This document shows positions 45,096 through 50,895 of a stretch of 50,895 nucleotides of DNA, piece by piece; position 1 is the stretch's first letter, and the number at the start of each line of letters is the position of its first letter. A model generated the notes under the pieces. It saw only the letters and a list, made by a program, of their open reading frames with translations, did no database searches and was not told where the DNA came from. The stretch covers positions 1 to 50,895 of IMG/VR virus record IMGVR_UViG_3300023443_000116; one strand, written 5' to 3'. The position numbers and the translations under genes were made by a program. Origin of the DNA: a virus.

Positions 45096-48036
45096 CTAGC
45101 ACTCCTAGAAAGTTCATGAGCAGCAAGAAGGTCGCTTGCAAACTCCTTGTTGAGGCTCCAGCCTCGGCAGCAGCATTTAATTTGGCTGTCGCATCGGCGA
45201 CCATCTGAATGACCCTGGCCTTTATTTCCATTGTATTTGCGTCTGCCCTTTGCCTGTCGTTTTCCAGACGGGCAATCATTTCCAGAACTTCCGGGTCTGG
45301 TTGAGGCGTAATAATAAGTTCTTCAGGATTCTCTACCCCGATAGCTTCAAAGAATCTCTTGGTGACTTCCTGACCATTTACAAAAGGATTCCCCAACTGA
45401 GACATTAAAATCTCTGCTCTCTTCTGTTTGACAGCATTTGACACCATGTTCGGGTCTGAAACCGGGACCACTGCTATATCATCTCCATAATCAGAACGTG
45501 CTATGGCTTGTGGATTATCAAGAATATCAAAGTATTCCTGATCTGTCAGGAATTTCTGGTTCAACTTATAAAGCAACATCCCCTCTTTCTTCAAAGAACG
45601 GTGTATCCTTTTGTAGATTGCTGTAAAAACCATCTCGCCCTGTTCTATCAGAGCTAAAGTCGTAGTAGGCTGTTGGGCTTGAGGTAATTTTCCCGTAGTA
45701 ACATCCTGAACGCTGGAAATATCTTTAGCAGCGTCTATAAGCAATCCCAGCAACGAAAACAGTACACCGGAAGGGTCGCGTACAGGTAAAGGAAGGATGT
45801 TGTCCCTGAGGCTCCCTACACCCACATCAACGGTTTTAAATTCTCCTATCTTGAAAGCAGTTTCGCCCTTTTTCATGCGGATACCGCGTCCAATAAACCC
45901 CCCGCCTCTATTTGCTAATGTCCCGGCATCAATTAACTGGTTTACCAGAGTATTAACGGATTCATTGATGGGCAACATTAACTGTCCAAAACCCATTCCA
46001 TAAAATCCGCCCTCAGGATCAGGAAGCAGTATATACTTGATATAATATTTAATCGGAACAATCTTGCGGATACGTCTATTGTTTTCATCGCCAGCGAACA
46101 GCATTGTCGTAGAATCAAAGTTGGGGGCAATTCTAACAAGTTCCTGGGATTCTATATGAACGGTTACAATATAAGGCTCGGGGTAACCATCTCCATCCAT
46201 ATCAATTCTTGTGTGCTGTTCGATAAACTCTTCTAGTTCTTCTTCTTCGTCCTTCAACTTTAAATCTACATCCAGCCACAAACCGGATAGTTTTCTTTCC
46301 TCTATCTGATAATGATAAAGATTGAAACATTCGGTGATTCTTGGAGCAACATCAAGAGTTTTAACTTCTCGATTAACAATAACCTGATCGGGCCATAGTA
46401 CCTTGGTTTTGTTTCTGCCCAATTCAGGATCAAAAAATACTTTTCTGAACATACATCCCAAGATAGGAGTAGCATGGAGTATCGTATCTGTCCCGTCCTC
46501 CCATTCTTCCATTTCCTCAAGAAACTGGTAACTCATGTGGTCTGCTATCCTGCTTGCCCGGTCTCTCTTGGCACCAGGAGGAACCTGCCAGACTATCTGA
46601 CCGTTTAAACCTGCTACTATCTGCCCCTGTGCATCAACTTGAGGAATCCCGTCATCAGAGCCTATAACCTTGCCTTTCATTACCTGACGGTTGTTTACAA
46701 TCGCAGGATAGGCTCTGGCAGCAAATTGTATCGCAGCTACCGTGATTAGGGGGTATTTAACGTTACTGTTACCACACCATAAAGCCTTGCCGTTTCTCCT
46801 GACATAAAGCGTGTGATATGGGTTCGTTTCTACACAAGCAACTTCATCATCATATAATATTTTTCTGCGAGAAAGTTTAGAAACCTGAATCCTGTTTTTT
46901 GTACAGATATTAACATTATATCCTTCAAGATGACCCGTTATCTGCCTTCCGTTGATTACCCCTCCGAGTCTTCCCTCCCGCACTGAAAGGCTACCTCGTA
47001 AACCTATTTTTTGACAAATTTCTTGGACATCACCAGCCAAACCTTTTGAAGTTGTGAAGTATGATATTAAATCGGGCTTAACGCCACGCTTGGTTCTGCA
47101 TCCATCACCCAAAATTAAAGTATCCAAAAGGTCACTGAGAAGAGATGTGTTTAAGGACAGGGCGTGTTTGGGTATTCTTTTCTGATTACAAACACCCAGA
47201 TTTCTAAGTTCTTTTTTTAGCATTTCGGGTATTGTCTTTGCGTGGACAATAATGCTCTCGTCGTATTCTTTATATGAAAAGCCACACGCTTCGATGTCTT
47301 GCTTTAATTTCTCATAATTCTCAGGATTCGCTGATTTACTTTGTGCAATAGAAAAACTGCCTTTGCTCAATCCGTAATCTTTAAAGTCGCCGCCAACTGT
47401 AGTATAAGTGTTTCTTGGGTAAAGCGCAGACCCCTCAGAGACAAACCATCCTAAAAATCTCATGTATGCTTTAACAGGAATACCATAAATCTTTCTAGAC
47501 GACTTACCAGACCAGCCAGACGTTAAGGGGATGTACAGGCTATCAAGTCTTCGTTCCAAAAACTCACCGGCTTCAATAAATTTTTGCTTTCCAGATTTGG
47601 TTTCCACTAACATTTTATGATTTGGAGTAACTATTAAATCAATACTTTTGCCGGAAAAATGAACTGCTTCGCCAGCCACATATCTATAGGTTTCAGAAAC
47701 CGGGCAATACTTGGCTGCGCCATCTTCATCTCGACTAAGAACTCTTTCCCCTACCATTACTTCCGCAACAGGTTTCCAACCCTCCTCAGTCAGAACATCT
47801 GTATCAAGCGAATAACAAGCGTTTTTCCATGGCGTTGATTTAGATTCAGCAACCTGTTTTGCCAAATCCATTGCCTCTTCGGACTTTTTCATCCATTCTT
47901 CGTTGGAACTTTCGTCGATTCTGAACTCTTCCAGCACTTTAGTCGAAATCAGCTTTAAATCGTCATCAGGAAGGAGTTGGGCTATATTTGCCTGTCCTAT
48001 TACTGTTTCCAGATCAATTACTTCTTGAAGCGCCAT
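44992..48036 (-). CDS. Portal protein (P22-like) interrupted by an intein
   Basis: 1014 residues as read; 664 after intein removal. Extein parts: residues 1-73 end in ESKSTPWKNA and resume at 424 with SNVKYPLITVAAIQFAARAY, together the conserved portal N-terminal region. The rest (PIKYYIKYILLPDPEGGFYG, SVNTLVNQLIDAGTLANRGG, ISSVQDVTTGKLPQ) is a P22-type podovirus portal. AGGATATTAAT precedes the ATG. Without splicing the dodecameric portal could not form. Confidence 0.92.
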   Translation of the reverse strand: MALQEVIDLETVIGQANIAQLLPDDDLKLISTKVLEEFRIDESSNEEWMKKSEEAMDLAKQVAESKSTPWKNACYSLDTDVLTEEGWKPVAEVMVGERVLSRDEDGAAKYCPVSETYRYVAGEAVHFSGKSIDLIVTPNHKMLVETKSGKQKFIEAGEFLERRLDSLYIPLTSGWSGKSSRKIYGIPVKAYMRFLGWFVSEGSALYPRNTYTTVGGDFKDYGLSKGSFSIAQSKSANPENYEKLKQDIEACGFSYKEYDESIIVHAKTIPEMLKKELRNLGVCNQKRIPKHALSLNTSLLSDLLDTLILGDGCRTKRGVKPDLISYFTTSKGLAGDVQEICQKIGLRGSLSVREGRLGGVINGRQITGHLEGYNVNICTKNRIQVSKLSRRKILYDDEVACVETNPYHTLYVRRNGKALWCGNSNVKYPLITVAAIQFAARAYPAIVNNRQVMKGKVIGSDDGIPQVDAQGQIVAGLNGQIVWQVPPGAKRDRASRIADHMSYQFLEEMEEWEDGTDTILHATPILGCMFRKVFFDPELGRNKTKVLWPDQVIVNREVKTLDVAPRITECFNLYHYQIEERKLSGLWLDVDLKLKDEEEELEEFIEQHTRIDMDGDGYPEPYIVTVHIESQELVRIAPNFDSTTMLFAGDENNRRIRKIVPIKYYIKYILLPDPEGGFYGMGFGQLMLPINESVNTLVNQLIDAGTLANRGGGFIGRGIRMKKGETAFKIGEFKTVDVGVGSLRDNILPLPVRDPSGVLFSLLGLLIDAAKDISSVQDVTTGKLPQAQQPTTTLALIEQGEMVFTAIYKRIHRSLKKEGMLLYKLNQKFLTDQEYFDILDNPQAIARSDYGDDIAVVPVSDPNMVSNAVKQKRAEILMSQLGNPFVNGQEVTKRFFEAIGVENPEELIITPQPDPEVLEMIARLENDRQRADANTMEIKARVIQMVADATAKLNAAAEAGASTRSLQATFLLLMNFLGVLDVRTKGVAGGTPGVAGPANDAGLQNVPAGEGAIN
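46768..47817 (-). mobile_element. Full-length LAGLIDADG intein in the portal gene
   Basis: 350 residues (portal residues 74-423). Cys74 starts block A (CYSLDTDVLTEEGWKPV); block B has TPNH (137-140); the two LAGLIDADG helices are RFLGWFVSEG (193-202) and LLDTLILGDG (303-312); block F has YHTLYVRRNGK; block G ends LWCGN with Asn423 followed by Ser424. The penultimate residue is Gly rather than His, a known variant. The intein should splice itself out and its endonuclease should cut intein-free portal genes. Confidence 0.95.
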
Positions 48037-48037
48037 A

Positions 48038-49486
48038 TTAATATCCTGTTACCGGTGAAGCGCCTGAAACTTCCTCAAAATGTTCATCTTCGTCCTCCAT
48101 TAAAGCTCTGCTCACAGGATGAGCAAAGGTCAGTGCAAGAGAATCAGAAAAGTCAGGCGATCTTTCACCGCGTTTTCTCATATCCTCTTTGGAATCGAGG
48201 ACAAATCTCATTTTAGTGTCGAAAGAGTATTCAACCACAGTCAAATCCCTTACCAATTCGTCATTATCTGGAATATCAGCATATTTCAGCCATTCCTTCA
48301 TGTCTTCCCAGCAATCACCCCTCATATTGCGATGCAAATCAGGATAACGTGACTTATGAGAACCATTCACCCCGATAATCTTCTCCCGATGGTTGGTATG
48401 GCACAAATAATCGGTAACTCCAGCCCCAATGCCTACATCATCGACAAAAACACAGTCAGGATCATATTTATTAATGAATTGATTGGCTCTCATGCCAACT
48501 TGTTGGGTGTCAAGCCCTTGATGTTCTTCCTGTAACAGGAGTTTAGACCCTTGTCTTAGCGTAAATACCGTTTTATCCTGTCCAAAACGGGCAACATCAA
48601 TTCCTATTACAATAACTTCCCATTTGTAGGCATCTTCGGGTAGACTTCTGTTTTTGGCTTCATCTGCCATTTCTTTGGTGATAAACTGCCGTGTTCCGTG
48701 TTTCGGGAATTCTCCCAAACATCTGACACGATAAAAGTCGGAATCTTCGCCGTACATCTCCCGCCAGTCTGCAAGGAGTTTTTTGTCTACCCTTTTTACG
48801 TTTTCACAGTTTACCGTATGCTGAAGCCAGAATTTCGATTTCTTGTCGTTGGTAAAACACTCATTGAATTCCCCGAGATTTCGGGTCGGGTTACCAAACG
48901 CCATAAGAACCCCACCACCATCAGTCAGTGCCCCTTCGGCTGTTTCCCATATCACTTGGTGAATACCAGAAGCTTCATCAAATACGTAAAGCACTGTTTT
49001 ATCATGTGCGCCCGCCATAGCTTCAGGGTTATTCTCATTCCACGGGATAGCTGTAGCATACCAATCCTCCGGGGATTCCAATGATTTAAGCTGGGTAGCA
49101 GTCCATTCAAACTGGTTACGCACTTGTGGGATAGACCTCCTGTGCCATTTGGCGATTTCTCTCCATAACTTGGTTTTCAGTTGCGAATCTGTGTTCGCAG
49201 TAGCAATTACCTGAATATCAGGGCGCGTTACCAAGAAAAATATAATAATCCAGCACATCATTGCTGTCTTACCGGCTCCATGACCAGACTTGGCGCATAT
49301 TCTTATCGCCCCGCCTTCTCCCAACTGTTTCTCTAATTCTTCTCCCAATTGGATAAGAATTTCCCTCTGCCATTCTTCGGGGCCTTCTTCGTCAGCCAAT
49401 TCCCCTTCGCCCCAACCCCAGACATAGATCACAAATCCATAGGGATCATGGAACAGTTCTAGAAAGTCATCAGCTATCTGACTCAT
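48038..49486 (-). CDS. terL: Terminase large subunit
   Basis: 482 residues from ATG 49486 (TTG 49492 possible). Walker A SGHGAGKT (67-74), Walker B VLYVFDEA (165-172) and the RNase H-type nuclease residues: IGIDVARFG, CVFVDDVGIGAG and PDFSDSLALTFAHP. This ATPase-nuclease drives DNA into the prohead via the portal encoded one base downstream. No intein here. Confidence 0.96.
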   Translation of the reverse strand: MSQIADDFLELFHDPYGFVIYVWGWGEGELADEEGPEEWQREILIQLGEELEKQLGEGGAIRICAKSGHGAGKTAMMCWIIIFFLVTRPDIQVIATANTDSQLKTKLWREIAKWHRRSIPQVRNQFEWTATQLKSLESPEDWYATAIPWNENNPEAMAGAHDKTVLYVFDEASGIHQVIWETAEGALTDGGGVLMAFGNPTRNLGEFNECFTNDKKSKFWLQHTVNCENVKRVDKKLLADWREMYGEDSDFYRVRCLGEFPKHGTRQFITKEMADEAKNRSLPEDAYKWEVIVIGIDVARFGQDKTVFTLRQGSKLLLQEEHQGLDTQQVGMRANQFINKYDPDCVFVDDVGIGAGVTDYLCHTNHREKIIGVNGSHKSRYPDLHRNMRGDCWEDMKEWLKYADIPDNDELVRDLTVVEYSFDTKMRFVLDSKEDMRKRGERSPDFSDSLALTFAHPVSRALMEDEDEHFEEVSGASPVTGY

Positions 49487-49964
49487 ATTCAATAATCCTT
49501 CCTTCCTCGATAATCCTTGCTTCCTTTAATCTCTGCCGCCCCTCGGTCATATACTCTCGCATTGACTTACCAACCTCAACAACATGTTTGACTTCTCTGT
49601 CCCTAAATTTCGCGTCCAGGTGACCACGGCGGGTTTTTATAATATCGGACTTGATCTTCAAGGCATTAACGTTCTTATCCTTATTGTGGAAAGCAACTTC
49701 AGCCTGATCATAAACATCATCCCATTTGGCATCCCACACGGCTGCTTTGGCTCTTTCAGCCGCAAACCACATTTCCTTGAATTCAGAACTGCCCCAGACA
49801 TTCCGATAAAAAGTTGAAAAGTCTGGGCCTCCGCGCTTGGATAATATAGTTTTTATAGATTTGTCGGAATTTATGTATTCGGAACAGATTTCCGGCAGAA
49901 TTACCTCAAAGTCATATTGGGGACCGCGAAGTTGATAATTTTCATTTACAGGAGTATTGCTCAT
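49470..49964 (-). CDS. terS: Terminase small subunit
   Basis: 164 residues, starting MSNTPVNENYQLRGPQYDFE. ICSEYINSDKSIKTILSKRG is HTH-like for pac/cos recognition, followed by basic/acidic helices (AAERAKAAVWDAKWDDVYDQ) typical of oligomerisation and a charged tail. Overlaps terL by 17 bases and has GGAGTTTTCAC upstream. Confidence 0.85.
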   Translation of the reverse strand: MSNTPVNENYQLRGPQYDFEVILPEICSEYINSDKSIKTILSKRGGPDFSTFYRNVWGSSEFKEMWFAAERAKAAVWDAKWDDVYDQAEVAFHNKDKNVNALKIKSDIIKTRRGHLDAKFRDREVKHVVEVGKSMREYMTEGRQRLKEARIIEEGRIIEYESDS

Positions 49965-50239
49965 GTGAAAACTCCGTAAATAGAACCGTCAAAGAAAGAT
50001 TCGCTGTCAGAAGTGGGGGTTCCATTTACTTCTACATCTTTTGTCCATTTGCCAACAGGATTGTTGTAAATAGTTCCATAAATCTGAGGAGTTAGTCTGA
50101 TATTAACAAAGTCTTCATGCCATGGAATGTTCTTACTACAGTCCAGACACCCAGTATTGATCTGGGCAAACATGATAATGCCTTCAATGATGTTTCTTTC
50201 GGGTTCACCTACATGTGGGTAAGTATGTTCTATATCCAT
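49961..50239 (-). CDS. Hypothetical protein upstream of terminase
   Basis: 92 residues from ATG 50239, chosen for AAAAGGAATTATT upstream over the ATG at 50275. MDIEHTYPHVGEPERNIIEG, a CLDCSKN motif and a final SFFDGSIYGVFT. ATGA overlap with terS. Unknown. Confidence 0.65.
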   Translation of the reverse strand: MDIEHTYPHVGEPERNIIEGIIMFAQINTGCLDCSKNIPWHEDFVNIRLTPQIYGTIYNNPVGKWTKDVEVNGTPTSDSESFFDGSIYGVFT

Positions 50240-50250
50240 AATAATTCCTT

Positions 50251-50415
50251 TTAAGTAGGGGCCTCCGATATCCATGCTTGTTTAAAGTCTTCTTCTGTTG
50301 CTCTCATGGCCGAAGGCCCCGTCAGAGAGAGGTGGGCGGGGACGGTTTCCCTGACCGCTTCACAACCACATCGAGTTTCCAAGAGCGGTGACCTCCACGG
50401 CTTAACCCCCACCAT
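50251..50415 (-). CDS. Possible 54-residue protein
   Basis: The frame starts MVGVKPWRSPLLETRCGCEA and ends ATEEDFKQAWISEAPT. No ribosome binding site precedes ATG 50415, but the C-terminal MRATEEDFKQAW reads like a phage HTH lead-in; an internal ATG at 50307 would give an 18-residue peptide. Both strands are open here, so certainty is low. Confidence 0.3.
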   Translation of the reverse strand: MVGVKPWRSPLLETRCGCEAVRETVPAHLSLTGPSAMRATEEDFKQAWISEAPT

Positions 50416-50423
50416 AATAAGGA

Positions 50424-50458
50424 GGTGCGGTCAAGGAGGGGACCATATAAACCGCACC
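50424..50458. other. Perfect 8-bp inverted repeat upstream of terminase
   Basis: GGTGCGGT (50424-50431) and ACCGCACC (50451-50458) flank a 19-nt purine-rich loop (plus strand). It lies between the basic-protein chain and the terminase-proximal genes. Could be a packaging-site element, a transcript hairpin or an operator. Confidence 0.45.
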
Positions 50459-50485
50459 ATAATTTCTACTGTGTATCTGCGCCAA

Positions 50486-50611
50486 TCATCTTTTTTTCTT
50501 TCTTCTTTTCTTCCGTAGTTCATTGGCCAATCTAGCCTTCTGTACTTTAGTCAATGGAGACCCTTTTGAAAACAAAAATCTTTGCTGCCTCTTTGTGACT
50601 TTTTTAGGCAT
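50486..50611 (-). CDS. 41-residue lysine/arginine-rich protein
   Basis: It starts MPKKVTKRQQRFLFSKGSPL and ends with the very basic KKRRKKKR. Its ATG lies within the end of the 13-codon frame (overlap eight bases). Similar short phage proteins begin MPKKVTKKQ. Probably binds nucleic acid; otherwise unknown. Confidence 0.7.
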   Translation of the reverse strand: MPKKVTKRQQRFLFSKGSPLTKVQKARLANELRKKRRKKKR

Positions 50612-50645
50612 TGGTCTTTCTGGAACTGCCCTTCTTTAAAGGCAT
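50604..50645 (-). pseudogene. Truncated 13-residue member of the MPLKKGSSRKT phage family
   Basis: The frame reads MPLKKGSSRKTNA then TAA. Phages commonly encode a longer small protein starting MPLKKGSSRKT; here it stops after 13 residues, overlapping the preceding stop (TAATG) and the next ATG. It may be a remnant kept for translational coupling. Confidence 0.5.
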
Positions 50646-50740
50646 TATCTTCTCGGTTTTCTCTTAATCTTTCTGATCCGACCCTTGCGGCCAATTTTAA
50701 TCTTTCTCTTCTTGCGTTCTTTAACTGTATGTCTGGGCAT
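50645..50740 (-). CDS. 31-residue highly basic protein
   Basis: AGAAGGAGAATATA precedes ATG 50740. MPRHTVKERKKRKIKIGRKG followed by RIRKIKRKPRR: more than half lysine and arginine. Coupled by TAATG to genes on both sides. Likely a nucleic-acid-binding or virion-packed peptide, on charge alone. Confidence 0.65.
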   Translation of the reverse strand: MPRHTVKERKKRKIKIGRKGRIRKIKRKPRR

Positions 50741-50895
50741 TATATTCTCCTTCTGCGGCGGCTGGCCCCCGTAACTCCCAGCACTCTTCTCGTACCACCA
50801 TTAGGCGGCACCCCAAAGGTCAAGGGCGAACTAAACAATCCGCGATCCGTTAAATTCACCGCAGCTCTCGGAGTTGCATTGCGTCTCCTGAGTCT
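50740..50895 (-). CDS. Arginine-rich 59-residue protein, 3' part (second copy at contig end)
   Basis: Residues 9-59 and the TAA stop of the gene whose start is at 168 in the left copy. It ends with five arginines and isoleucine; the stop overlaps ATG 50740. Its continuity with the left end is the best sequence argument that the ends join. Confidence 0.8.
   Translation of the reverse strand, partial: RLRRRNATPRAAVNLTDRGLFSSPLTFGVPPNGGTRRVLGVTGASRRRRRI
50752..50895. repeat. 144-bp terminal direct repeat, right copy
   Basis: Identical to bases 1-144. Confidence 0.97.

Noticed and set aside
50306-50518. Plus-strand 70-codon frame near the right end
   Set aside because: Opposes all neighbouring genes, has no clear ribosome binding site and overlaps the 41-residue basic gene.
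1-50895. tRNA genes, CRISPR arrays, integrase or attachment site
   Set aside because: None seen on reading both strands; no tyrosine or serine recombinase motif. The Cro-like and XRE proteins alone do not show lysogeny.

Overview
The window reads as one complete tailed-phage genome, probably assembled from a metagenome. Its first and last 144 bases are identical, so the contig closes into a circle (about 50,751 unique bases) or is a linear genome with a short direct repeat. Gene density is extreme: most neighbours overlap by ATGA or TAATG. I find no rRNA, tRNA, CRISPR array, integrase or DNA polymerase. The virion genes point to a short-tailed (podovirus, P22-like) particle: a P22-type portal, a gp4-like tail accessory factor, a gp10-like stabilisation protein and three ejection-type proteins, with no tape measure or tail tube. 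An M15 endolysin and a lipoprotein in the lysis cassette suggest a Gram-negative host; the host cannot be named from sequence alone.

Layout: (1) 1399-2637, a short rightward early unit behind a near-consensus promoter. (2) 10948 leftward to 2708, a tightly coupled early/replication operon: small HTH protein, DnaB helicase, DUF1376 replication protein, two SANT/GcrA-like DNA-binding proteins, RuvC, DUF551-type and other small proteins. (3) 11029 rightward to 18932, a recombination/accessory operon: ERF annealing protein, Ref-type nuclease, DUF1508 and DUF1367 proteins, zinc-ribbon proteins and single-pass membrane microproteins. Units 2 and 3 diverge from an 80-bp control region where both transcripts look leaderless. 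(4) One leftward late region runs from a promoter near 510 across the contig ends and on from 50740 to 18933: tiny arginine/lysine-rich proteins, terminase, portal, a phage GroES, scaffold, major capsid, a long series of decoration/fibre proteins, head-tail and ejection proteins, then endolysin, holin and probable spanin-like genes.

The genome is loaded with homing-type elements: a full LAGLIDADG intein in the portal, a NUMOD4-HNH gene, an HNH-AP2 gene, a second HNH gene, an endonuclease VII-like gene and a GIY-YIG-like gene. Two of the HNH genes sit at the 5' end of another gene in a specific way: the interrupted gene keeps a complete copy with its own start just downstream, while a diverged copy of its first codons remains upstream of the endonuclease. 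A third locus (11418-11967) shows the same arrangement around an unknown gene. The endonuclease VII-like gene has its ribosome binding site buried in a hairpin whose 5' arm would be lost from transcripts of an internal promoter. Three GC-rich RNA hairpins in the rightward operon are not explained by coding. Many proteins under 60 residues are listed here; they were found by reading overlapping starts and ribosome binding sites.
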